The position numbers and the translations under genes are program-made. A DNA stretch of 43,367 nt from Roseibium sp. TrichSKD4. GTDB taxonomy: Bacteria; Pseudomonadota; Alphaproteobacteria; Rhizobiales; Stappiaceae. Every line of letters starts with the position of its first letter. The stretch's first letter is position 1. Shown in pieces: positions 6,653 through 14,827 of the stretch. Below the pieces are notes generated by a model that was not told the DNA's origin, ran no database searches, and saw only the letters and a list, made by a program, of their open reading frames with translations. The DNA lies in NCBI RefSeq assembly GCF_000148725.1, contig NZ_GL476320.1, positions 998,402 to 1,041,768 on the forward strand, given 5' to 3'.

Positions 6653-9596
6653 GAAGACGTTCTCCCTCAGGATCAATGAAATGGGCACTTACCACTTCAA
6701 CGTCGTGATCAACGTTGGTCAGGGGGCTAACGAGACGAACAATTTCGCCTTTTCTAGTATCACCTGATTTTAGATATCCGATGCCAATGTGATGCCCGAG
6801 GTTGGGCGAATAACAAGCAGACGTCACATAACCCTGATCGTGTTTTGCATCGACCGGACTGCCCTTTGTCATCAAGTGAGCTCCAGCAGGAACCGGGTTG
6901 GCCAAGTCGACGGGCTTGAAACCGACAAGTTTTAGCGCGTCGTCTTCATTAAGGCCTTCACGTTCAGACAATGTAGAGCCGATGGAATCTTTCTTCTTGG
7001 AAACCATGCGTCCCATGCCAAGATTGAGAGCAGTTGTTGTCCCATTGAGTTCATTTCCGGCAGCATGACCTTTTTCAATTCGCATGACGCCGAGTGCTTC
7101 CGTGCCGTAGGGCACGACATCAAACTCTTCTCCCTCTTTCATCAGACAACGCATGAGAGCGTCTCCATAACGAGTGGGAACGGCGATTTCATAAGCAAGT
7201 TCGCCGGAGAACGAAATTCGGAACAACCGGGCTCTTAAACCTCCGCGCACCGTTATTTCGCTGCAAGCCATAAACGGGAATGCTTCATTGTCGATGGGAA
7301 ACTCGGGGTCGACGATCTTTTGAAGCAACTTGCGTGAATTGGGACCGGCAACGGCATATTGCGCCCAGGCTTCAGTCGTTGAAATCAACTGAACATTCAT
7401 GTCAGGAAACAGACACTGGCGCACGAATTCCATGTGCCTGTAGACGCCGATTGCATTGGCGGTGGTTGTGGTTACGACAAAATGATCCTCGGCCAGTCGA
7501 GCCGCGGTGCCATCATCCATGGCGACCCCGTCTTCTCTAAGCATGAGGCCGTAGCGCGTCTTTCCAACTGCCAGTTTGGCAAAGCCATTACAGTAAACCT
7601 TGTTCAAGAATTCAGCTGCGTCGTCGCCTTGTACATCAATTTTTCCGAGGGTCGTGACATCGCAGACACCCACGGAATTCCGGGTTTGTAAAACTTCGCG
7701 GTCCACACTCTGACGCCAGTGGGTTTCGCCAGCTCTTGGAAACCATTGGGCACGTAGCCACATACCCACTTCAACAAACACTGCGCCTTGTTCTTCTGCC
7801 CAGAAATGGCTGGGTGTTTTGCGAACTGGTCTGAAATGTTCGTCACGCGAACGACCAGCAAACGCACCAATAGCGGTTGGTGTGTAGGGCGGGCGGAACA
7901 TGGTAGTTCCCACTTCCGGAATGTTCTTGCCGGAGACTTCTGCCATGATAGCCAAACCGGCAATGTTTGACGTCTTGCCCTGGTCTGTTGCCATCCCAAG
8001 GGTTGTGTAGCGCTTGAGATGTTCGACGCTGACAAAATTCTCTTGATGCGCGAGGGTGATGTCCTTCGCCGTCACATCATTTTGTTGATCCACCCAGGCC
8101 CGCTTCGCTCCCTGGACATGCCAAAAAGGTTCTATTTTTGCAGGTGCATCTTCAGCCTCCGGAAAGGCGATGGTTTCGCTCTTCTTTCCCAAATGTCCGA
8201 GGACTTCGGTTGCAGCTTGCTGTCCTGAACGCAATGCCCACTGTGTACTGAAAACGCCATTGGCGGCACCTGCGGGAACCAGCCCCTTTGGCAGCACGCC
8301 TCCCGGAACAAAGGCAGACAATGCCTCGTCCCACTGTGGTCTGCCGCGTTGATGACAGGTCAGTTGTACATTCGGGTTCCATCCGCCTGATACACCGAGC
8401 CCCTGAACTTCCAGCGACCGGATTGTACACGATGTCGTGGTCACCTCGACATGCGTCAGTCCGAGGCGTCCGGCCGTGTTTGTGATCCTGCCACCCGCTA
8501 TCGTCTCATAAGAGCCTGATGAAGGCGCATTCTCTCGGCTGTCAATGACCGTCACCCTCACGCCAAGGGTGGTCAGATCAACAGCGGTTTTGTGACCGTC
8601 ATCGTTGTTTGTGAAGACCGCAAGCGCCTTTCCGGGAGTGACTGCCCATCTGTTCGCATAGGAACGCATGGCCGAGGCCAGCATGATGCCTGGGCGATCA
8701 TTATTTTCAAAGACAATGGGCCGTTCTGTGGCTCCGGCACTCAAGATGGCGTGTTTGGAATAAACCCGCCACAGGATTTGACGCGGCTTGCCGGTGAGGG
8801 GTTTGGGGCGATGATCACTGACGCGCTCCACAACGCCGTATACCCCGTGGTCGAACGAACCGATAACTGTGCTGCGGTTCATGACGCGGACATTGGGCAT
8901 GGTTTGAAGTTCAGCCACCGTTTGAGCTGCCCAGTCAGCCCCGCTTTCGTCTCCAATGGTATGGGTTTCCGAATTTAGGCGGCCACCCAACAGATAATCT
9001 TCGTCCGCAAGGATGACGCTGGCCCCTGAATTGCCCGCAGTGAGGGCTGCGGCAAGACCGGCTGGGCCTGCTCCAATGATCAGCACGTCACAATGTAGGT
9101 AGCCCTTGTCATAGTTGTCTGGATCCGGCTGGTGGCTCAGTGTCCCGAGACCTGCAGCTTTCCGGATTATCGGCTCATAAACCTTCTCCCAAAAGGAGGT
9201 CGGCCACATGAAGGTTTTGTAGTAGAAACCTGCTGTCAGAAAACTCGAAAGACGGTCATTGATGGCCATTGCGTCCCATTTCAGCGAAGGCCATCGATTT
9301 TGAGACTTTGCAGTCAAACCTTCGAACAGTTCTGCGGTGGTCGCTCGTGTATTGGGTTCATGCCTCGCCCCTGTTCGAAGTTCGACCAGAGCATTCGGCT
9401 CTTCAGAGCCCGCGGTCATGGGGCCGCGCGGGCGATGATACTTAAAGGACCGACCCATGAGACGCACATTGTTTGCCAGAAGCGCAGAGGCAAGCGTATC
9501 TCCCTTGAAGCCTGAATACTGGCGGCCATCAAAGATAAAGTTGAGCGGTTGATCCCGATCTATCAGGCCGCCGTTTAATCGGTTCGGGCTTGTCAT
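6645..9596 (-). CDS. soxA: Sarcosine oxidase subunit alpha
   Basis: This full-length 983-residue alpha subunit has an N-terminal ferredoxin-like domain (LNFIFDGRQYSGFKGDTLA), a dinucleotide-binding motif GAGPAG at residues 175-180, a pyridine-nucleotide oxidoreductase core and a C-terminal GcvT-like folate domain (about residues 600-983). The enzyme oxidises sarcosine to glycine, yields hydrogen peroxide, and moves the methyl carbon to tetrahydrofolate. It overlaps soxD by four bases (ATGA) and soxG by eight bases. No frameshift or in-frame stop is seen. Confidence 0.93.
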   Translation of the reverse strand: MTSPNRLNGGLIDRDQPLNFIFDGRQYSGFKGDTLASALLANNVRLMGRSFKYHRPRGPMTAGSEEPNALVELRTGARHEPNTRATTAELFEGLTAKSQNRWPSLKWDAMAINDRLSSFLTAGFYYKTFMWPTSFWEKVYEPIIRKAAGLGTLSHQPDPDNYDKGYLHCDVLIIGAGPAGLAAALTAGNSGASVILADEDYLLGGRLNSETHTIGDESGADWAAQTVAELQTMPNVRVMNRSTVIGSFDHGVYGVVERVSDHRPKPLTGKPRQILWRVYSKHAILSAGATERPIVFENNDRPGIMLASAMRSYANRWAVTPGKALAVFTNNDDGHKTAVDLTTLGVRVTVIDSRENAPSSGSYETIAGGRITNTAGRLGLTHVEVTTTSCTIRSLEVQGLGVSGGWNPNVQLTCHQRGRPQWDEALSAFVPGGVLPKGLVPAGAANGVFSTQWALRSGQQAATEVLGHLGKKSETIAFPEAEDAPAKIEPFWHVQGAKRAWVDQQNDVTAKDITLAHQENFVSVEHLKRYTTLGMATDQGKTSNIAGLAIMAEVSGKNIPEVGTTMFRPPYTPTAIGAFAGRSRDEHFRPVRKTPSHFWAEEQGAVFVEVGMWLRAQWFPRAGETHWRQSVDREVLQTRNSVGVCDVTTLGKIDVQGDDAAEFLNKVYCNGFAKLAVGKTRYGLMLREDGVAMDDGTAARLAEDHFVVTTTTANAIGVYRHMEFVRQCLFPDMNVQLISTTEAWAQYAVAGPNSRKLLQKIVDPEFPIDNEAFPFMACSEITVRGGLRARLFRISFSGELAYEIAVPTRYGDALMRCLMKEGEEFDVVPYGTEALGVMRIEKGHAAGNELNGTTTALNLGMGRMVSKKKDSIGSTLSEREGLNEDDALKLVGFKPVDLANPVPAGAHLMTKGSPVDAKHDQGYVTSACYSPNLGHHIGIGYLKSGDTRKGEIVRLVSPLTNVDHDVEVVSAHFIDPEGERLRA

Positions 9597-9880
9597 TTCG
9601 AGCGTCCCTCTGCACTGGCCACATCCCTGGCCATTTCGACCTTGCTGATTTCATGGGTCAATGTGTTGCGCGTTACGATCAGCCATGACCGGTCGCCTTG
9701 TTCATGAAACCAAAGTTCTCGATGCTCTCCGGCAGGATTGTCACGCAGATATCCGTATTTGGTGAATTGGGCGAGGGCGTCCTCTGCCTGCCAATCCGGT
9801 CGATGGATCAGATTGGCATCTCCCAAATAGACAAATTCGCTTGCATCGCGTGGGCCCAAGATGGGATGATTGATCAACAT
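9593..9880 (-). CDS. soxD: Sarcosine oxidase subunit delta, lacking the usual zinc cysteines
   Basis: The ATG at 9880 gives 95 residues and is preceded by GAAGGGG eight bases upstream; an earlier in-frame start would run into soxB. Size, the segments LRDNPAGEHRELWFH and GDRSWLIVTRNT, and the place between soxB and soxA identify it as SoxD. In well-studied SoxD proteins the N-terminus carries CPYCG and a later cysteine near the HGCGRWF segment, which bind zinc. Here the matching segments read HPILGPRD and EQGDRSW, with no cysteine in the whole protein. The zinc site is therefore absent or rebuilt with other ligands. Confidence 0.85.
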   Translation of the reverse strand: MLINHPILGPRDASEFVYLGDANLIHRPDWQAEDALAQFTKYGYLRDNPAGEHRELWFHEQGDRSWLIVTRNTLTHEISKVEMARDVASAEGRSK

Positions 9881-9893
9881 GTCCGCTGCCCCT

Positions 9894-11144
9894 TCAGTGC
9901 AGGTTGGGTTGGTTGCCCATGCCCTTTTCGTCAATCATCCGCCCTGTGGCGAAACGATCGAAACGATAGGCTGTTGCGGTTTGGTGTGGTGTGTCGGTTG
10001 CCAGAAGGTGTGCATATGCAAATCCTGAAGCCGGAGTTGCCTTGAATCCTCCGTAGCACCACCCACCATTGAAATAGAGGCCGTCGACATGAGTGCGATC
10101 GATGATCGGAGATCCGTCCATTGACATGTCCATAACGCCGCCCCAAGAGCGGAGAAGACGCGCGCGTCCAAGCATGGGGAGAATCGCCATCCCGCCTTCG
10201 CAAACATCTTCAATTACGGGAAGGTTGCCGCGCTGAGCATAGGAGTTATAGCCGTCAATATCACCGCCGAAGACAAGGCCACCCTTGTCCGACTGACTGC
10301 AATAGAAGTGCCCCGCACCGAAGGTGATGACTCCGGGCAGTAGCGGTTTTATACCCTCTGATACAAAAGCTTGTAGCACATGGGTTTCAATCGGTAGGCG
10401 CATAGAGGCCTTGGCCATTAGCCTGGAAGACGACCCCGCAACACAGGCACCGACTTTTTGAGCTCCAATAAATCCACGCGTTGTATCGACGCCGAGGCAC
10501 CGACCGTTCTCAATCTTGAATCCGGTCACTTCGCAATTCTGGATGATGTCGACACCGCGCTGGTCGGCTCCACGTGCGTAACCCCATGCAACTGCATCGT
10601 GTCGAACAGTTCCGCCGCGGTGCTGGGCCAGTCCACCCATTATTGGAAAGCGAGCGTTATCGACATTCAAAAATGGGTAGCTTTTTAGTATTTGTTCAGT
10701 GCTTAACAGCTCGGCGTCTGCTCCGTTCAGGATCATGGCATTGCCACGACGAATGAATGCATCACGTTGGGCGTCTGAATGGATCAGGTTCAATATTCCG
10801 CGCTGACTAACCATCGCATTGTAGTTGAGTTCTTGTTCAAGACCTTCCCAAAGCTTGAGTGAGAACTCGTAAAACGGTTCATTGCCGTCCAACAGGTAGT
10901 TTGAGCGAATGATCGTTGTGTTGCGACCAACATTCCCGCCTCCGATCCAGTCTTTTTCGAGCACGGCGACGCGAGATTTCCCGAATTCCTTCGCCAAATA
11001 ATAAGCAGTTGCCAGTCCGTGCCCACCACCACCAATGATGATGTAGTCGTAACTCGATTTGGGGTCGATGTCCCGCCAGGCGGGCCCCCACCCCCTATGC
11101 CCGGTCAAAGCTTCCTTGATGACCCTGAACCCTGAATATCGCAT
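9894..11144 (-). CDS. soxB: Sarcosine oxidase subunit beta
   Basis: The ATG at 11144 (AAGGGAG nine bases upstream) gives 416 residues and the usual SoxB start MRYSGF; an in-frame ATG 24 bases earlier is less likely because its coding would include that binding site. FAD binds at IIIGGGGHGLATAYYLA (about residues 35-51). The RHDAVAWGYARGA segment near residue 182 lies where the covalently bound FMN histidine is found in the family. The beta subunit carries the sarcosine oxidation site. It is the first gene of soxBDAG; soxD starts 13 bases after its stop. Confidence 0.93.
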   Translation of the reverse strand: MRYSGFRVIKEALTGHRGWGPAWRDIDPKSSYDYIIIGGGGHGLATAYYLAKEFGKSRVAVLEKDWIGGGNVGRNTTIIRSNYLLDGNEPFYEFSLKLWEGLEQELNYNAMVSQRGILNLIHSDAQRDAFIRRGNAMILNGADAELLSTEQILKSYPFLNVDNARFPIMGGLAQHRGGTVRHDAVAWGYARGADQRGVDIIQNCEVTGFKIENGRCLGVDTTRGFIGAQKVGACVAGSSSRLMAKASMRLPIETHVLQAFVSEGIKPLLPGVITFGAGHFYCSQSDKGGLVFGGDIDGYNSYAQRGNLPVIEDVCEGGMAILPMLGRARLLRSWGGVMDMSMDGSPIIDRTHVDGLYFNGGWCYGGFKATPASGFAYAHLLATDTPHQTATAYRFDRFATGRMIDEKGMGNQPNLH

Positions 11145-11251
11145 CGCTTCGGACTCCCTTTGGAGCATGATTTCAGCAATCGCGAAGCTTGTCTTGGCTC
11201 TATTCGGACCTTGTCGGGTTCAAATCGGACATTGAGATAAATAGTTGCATC

Positions 11252-11281
11252 TTAATATTCGATGATACTCGAAGATATTAA
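11252..11281. promoter_or_regulatory. AT-rich inverted repeat between lysR and soxB
   Basis: Half-sites TTAATAT-TCGA and TCGA-AG-ATATTAA face each other across six bases, with a two-base insertion in one arm. The site lies just after the lysR stop and about 110 bases before soxB on the same strand. It could be an operator for the sox operon or the remnant of a transcript end; there is no T-run to call it a terminator. Confidence 0.35.
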
Positions 11282-11287
11282 TGAATG

Positions 11288-12172
11288 TCAGTTTGCGCCG
11301 TATTCAGATGCATGTGCCAGCACAATTTCGCGGAAAATCTGAGTCGCGGGCGGAAGGCGGGAGTTACTTCTTTGCAGGAGGTCAATTTGTCGCTTCAGCT
11401 GTTGTTCTGAAATTGGGATGAACAAGAGGTCATTTACCAGTGGGTCAACCACCAGACGTGGCAGTACAGTTAGTCCAATATTTGCGCGCACCATTGCCAA
11501 AAGAGAAGTCGTATTGCGAACCATCAATCGAGACGATTGAACCCGTTCCTGCAGATGTTCGTTCGGAATATGCGCGCAAAGACCATTGGCTATGAAGGGC
11601 CAAATTTGCAGATCTGTCCATTTTACAGGTCGGTCCAGGTTCGCGATTTCGTGAGACGTGTGACAAACGATGCCAAAATCATCGGAAAACAGCTCGTGGC
11701 TTTCGACCCGGCTGCTGAATTTGGAGCCGGTTGCGATGCCGAGGTCCACGCTCTCACGTTCCAATTCGCGCAAGACTGAATCTGAGTCCATATCCTGAAT
11801 GTCAATGTGAACATCCGGGTGCATCTCTGCAAACAACCGGATAATCTGTGGCATCATGTTTTCGGCGATCGACGGGACAACAGCTATTCTGATGGTGCCT
11901 GCTTTTGCCTTGGCGTAGCTCTCAATTGCTTTGGTCGCCCTGTCAAAATGCTCAAGTTCTCGCGACGCTTCCTCTAACGCAAACATTCCAAGTGCTGTGA
12001 GTTTGTTTTTGCGATCTGTCTCAAAAAGTGGGGAGCCGAGATGTTCTTCCATTTGCTTGAGCATCATGGAGATTGCCGAAGGCGTACGGCCTAGCGCCTT
12101 TGCGGCATCCGATAGATTCCCGCATCGAGCAACGGTGACAAAGCTGCGCAACATGTCTGTCTTTAGTGCCAA
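11288..12172 (-). CDS. LysR-family transcriptional regulator
   Basis: The protein has 294 residues from a TTG, or 288 from the ATG at 12154 (MLRSFVTVARCGNLS), which looks like the natural family start; no strong ribosome binding site decides. The N-terminal winged HTH spans about residues 7-65 (LSDAAKALGRTPSAISMMLKQ), followed by a substrate-binding LysR effector domain. It lies upstream of soxB on the same strand and diverges from the aldehyde dehydrogenase operon, so it is the likely regulator of that operon and perhaps of sox. Its start overlaps the operator described next. Confidence 0.88.
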   Translation of the reverse strand: MALKTDMLRSFVTVARCGNLSDAAKALGRTPSAISMMLKQMEEHLGSPLFETDRKNKLTALGMFALEEASRELEHFDRATKAIESYAKAKAGTIRIAVVPSIAENMMPQIIRLFAEMHPDVHIDIQDMDSDSVLRELERESVDLGIATGSKFSSRVESHELFSDDFGIVCHTSHEIANLDRPVKWTDLQIWPFIANGLCAHIPNEHLQERVQSSRLMVRNTTSLLAMVRANIGLTVLPRLVVDPLVNDLLFIPISEQQLKRQIDLLQRSNSRLPPATQIFREIVLAHASEYGAN

Positions 12173-12173
12173 T

Positions 12174-12219
12174 TTCAGAAATCCTGAAGTTTGTTTCAGA
12201 AATTTGATTTTGACTGAAG
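12174..12219. promoter_or_regulatory. LysR-type operator with repeated TTTCAG / CTGAAG half-sites
   Basis: TTCAG-N5-CTGAA at 12174-12188 is a palindrome that contains the LysR box pattern T-N11-A. A second pair of half-sites, TTTCAG at 12194-12199 and CTGAAG at 12214-12219, follows; the sequence TTTCAGAAAT is repeated exactly with a 21-base period. The array lies at the lysR start in the gap to the divergent aldehyde dehydrogenase gene, where an autoregulatory LysR site is expected. Confidence 0.6.
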
Positions 12220-12286
12220 TAATTTAAAGTGTCCATAGTGAAATCCTAATGAAGTCCTTCTAGACGCGACGGTATTTGGGGCGGGG

Positions 12287-13735
12287 ATGAAAAACCAAAA
12301 ATGCAACTATATCGCCGGAAAATGGGTTGCCGGTGAGACAGAAATCGAGAACCTCAACCCCTCTGACACTTCGGACCTGATTGGCACCTATGCTCAAGCC
12401 AGTTCATCACAATTGAACGATGCGCTTGAGGCTGCGGAAGCTGCCCAACGGACTTGGGGAAACAGCGGTCTGGAGCAACGTTACAACGCTCTGACGGCCA
12501 TCGGTCAGGAGATGATGGCACGTTCTGCGGAACTGGGTGAGCTTCTGTCTCGTGAAGAGGGCAAACCGCGCGCTGAGGGCGTTGGAGAAGTCTATCGTGC
12601 AGGCCAGTTCTTTACCTATTACGCGGCCGAGTCGTTGCGGCAAATAGGGGATACGGCCGATTCAGTGCGTCCCAACATAGAGATTGATGTGCGTCGTGAG
12701 CCAATCGGTGTTGTCGCGATCATATCGCCCTGGAACTTTCCGATCGCGACAGCTAGCTGGAAAATTGCGCCTGCTTTGGCTTTTGGTAATGCTGTTGTCT
12801 GGAAGCCTGCAAATCTAACTCCGGCCTCTGCCGTCGCATTTGCGGAGATCATCGATCGACAAATCCTGCCTGCAGGCCTGTTTAATCTCGTGATGGGTAG
12901 TGGCGGTTCTATTGGCCAGCAATTGGTTGAAAGTTCCAGCGTTGACGCAATCTCTTTCACAGGGTCGGTGCCGGTCGGGCGGGGCATCGCGGCCGCAGCG
13001 CAAAACTTCACCAAGGTTCAGCTGGAAATGGGATCCAAGAATGCACTCGCCGTGATGGATGATTGCGATCTTGACCTTGCCGTTTCCTGTGCCTTGAACG
13101 GCGCTTTTGGCGGGACTGGGCAAAAATGCACCGCATCCTCGCGCCTCGTGGTTCACGAAAGTCTCCATGATGCCTTTGTTGAGAAACTGGTGGCAGGAGC
13201 CAAAGCTCTAAGGGTCGGACACGCTCTGGAGGAGGGCACACAAATAGGTCCGGTTGTGAGCGAGGAGCAACTGTCTGCAAATCTCGACTACATCAGCGCA
13301 GGAAATGCGGAGGGCGCCGAGCTTCTTTGTGGAGGAGATCGTTTGGAGCGAGCATCACAAGGCTATTTCATGGAGCCGGCGGTATTTGCCGGAACAAATA
13401 ACTCTATGCGTATCAACCGTGAGGAAATGTTCGCGCCAATCGCCTGCGTCATTAAGGTTGGTTCGTATGAAGAAGCCCTGGATACCGTGAACGACACCTC
13501 ATTCGGTCTCACCTCCGGTATCATGACCAAATCCCTTTCTCGGGCCAGCCATTTTCGGCGCAACGCGAAAACCGGCTGTGTCATGATCAACCTTCCTACC
13601 GCTGGAACTGACTACCATGTTCCCTTTGGCGGTCGTGGCGATAGTTCCTATGGACCAAGAGAGCAGGGCGGATACGCAAAGGAATTCTACACGACAGTCA
13701 AAACGGCCTACATTGCGTCTGGGGATCCGCAATGA
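12287..13735 (+). CDS. NAD(P)-dependent aldehyde dehydrogenase
   Basis: This 482-residue protein is a complete member of the aldehyde dehydrogenase superfamily. It shows the SPWNFPIAT segment near residue 150, the general base E247 in QLEMGSKN and the nucleophile C281 in [12 protein letters not shown]. The closest types by feel are 2,5-dioxovalerate (alpha-ketoglutarate semialdehyde) and succinate-semialdehyde dehydrogenases, but substrate cannot be read from sequence. It is the first gene of an operon under the LysR-type operator, and its stop overlaps the next start (ATGA). An amino- or betaine-aldehyde from an imported quaternary amine is a plausible substrate. Confidence 0.88.
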   Translation: MKNQKCNYIAGKWVAGETEIENLNPSDTSDLIGTYAQASSSQLNDALEAAEAAQRTWGNSGLEQRYNALTAIGQEMMARSAELGELLSREEGKPRAEGVGEVYRAGQFFTYYAAESLRQIGDTADSVRPNIEIDVRREPIGVVAIISPWNFPIATASWKIAPALAFGNAVVWKPANLTPASAVAFAEIIDRQILPAGLFNLVMGSGGSIGQQLVESSSVDAISFTGSVPVGRGIAAAAQNFTKVQLEMGSKNALAVMDDCDLDLAVSCALNGAFGGTGQKCTASSRLVVHESLHDAFVEKLVAGAKALRVGHALEEGTQIGPVVSEEQLSANLDYISAGNAEGAELLCGGDRLERASQGYFMEPAVFAGTNNSMRINREEMFAPIACVIKVGSYEEALDTVNDTSFGLTSGIMTKSLSRASHFRRNAKTGCVMINLPTAGTDYHVPFGGRGDSSYGPREQGGYAKEFYTTVKTAYIASGDPQ

Positions 13736-14763
13736 TGTCTCGCGAACGCCCAATCCGCGTTGATTGCCTGCAATACGCCAACTGGTCGGAGAAGGTCTTT
13801 CGGCAAATGCGAGAAGGCGGGGTTGATGGTGTTCATGTAACCATCGCTTATCACGAGAATTTTCGCGAGACAGTCCAAAATATCGAGCAATGGAACCGCT
13901 GGTTCGAAAGATATCCAAACCTGATTTTTCTGGGACGCACTGGCGACGATCTCACCCTAGCGCGTGAAACAAACCGAACAGCGATCTTTTTCGGATTTCA
14001 GAATCCGTCACCAATCGAGGACGATATCGGACTGATCGAGGTGCTTCACACGCTCGGTGCTCGGTTTATGCAGCTGAGTTACAATAATCAGTCTCTTCTT
14101 GCGACCGGATGCTACGAAGCGCAAGACCCCGGCATTACGCGCATGGGTCGACAAGTAATCAAGGAAATGAATCGTGTCGGCCTTGTTGTTGACATGAGCC
14201 ACTCTGCTGAGCGCTCAACTCTTGAAGCGATTGAGATTTCCGAACGTCCGATTGCAATAACTCATGCAAATCCATCCTTCTGGCATCCTGCATTGCGCAA
14301 CAAATCTAACGATCTCCTTCGAGCTCTGGGACAGTCGGGAGGAATGCTCGGCTTCTCTGTCTACCCGCATCATTTGAATGACGGTTCCGACTGCACTCTG
14401 GAGAGCTTCTGCCAGATGATTGCCAAAACGGCTGAATTGATGGGGCTCGAACGGATCGGGATCGGGACAGATCTTTGTCAAGATCAGCCAGACAGCGTTG
14501 TCGAATGGATGCGCGTCGGTCGCTGGACCAAGGAAATCGACTACGGCGAAGGTTCGAAAAACAGTCCGGGATTTCCAGAAATGCCTGTGTGGTTCCAGGA
14601 CAATCGCGATTTCAACACGATTGAATCCGGCCTTTTGGCAGTTGGTTTCAGTTCGAATGAAGTCGCCAGGATCATGGGAGAAAACTGGCGTACTTTTTTT
14701 GACCAAAGTTTTGGTCCTGCTGACCGGCAGATCAACATGCTTGACAGAACTGCCGCCGAATAG
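13732..14763 (+). CDS. M19 (renal dipeptidase-like) protein with incomplete metal site
   Basis: This 343-residue protein has the fold signatures of membrane dipeptidase family M19: GITRMGRQVIKEMNRVGLV, DMSHS with H157 and ITHAN with H178, spaced 21 residues apart as are the two late zinc histidines of the family. The N-terminal HxD pair is replaced by VDCLQYAN, and the bridging glutamate region reads GFQNPSP near residue 90. Three of the usual ligands are therefore missing, so ordinary dipeptidase activity is doubtful. Relatives with the DCLQY start occur in the glycine betaine/dimethylglycine gene cluster of Pseudomonas, so a role in methylated-amine breakdown is likely. Translationally coupled to the aldehyde dehydrogenase. 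Confidence 0.8.
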   Translation: MMSRERPIRVDCLQYANWSEKVFRQMREGGVDGVHVTIAYHENFRETVQNIEQWNRWFERYPNLIFLGRTGDDLTLARETNRTAIFFGFQNPSPIEDDIGLIEVLHTLGARFMQLSYNNQSLLATGCYEAQDPGITRMGRQVIKEMNRVGLVVDMSHSAERSTLEAIEISERPIAITHANPSFWHPALRNKSNDLLRALGQSGGMLGFSVYPHHLNDGSDCTLESFCQMIAKTAELMGLERIGIGTDLCQDQPDSVVEWMRVGRWTKEIDYGEGSKNSPGFPEMPVWFQDNRDFNTIESGLLAVGFSSNEVARIMGENWRTFFDQSFGPADRQINMLDRTAAE

Positions 14764-14827
14764 TCGGCGCTAGGGAGGCCTCGTAGGAGGAATGCGGGGC
14801 TACAAATGAACACCTTGGGAGGGGAAA

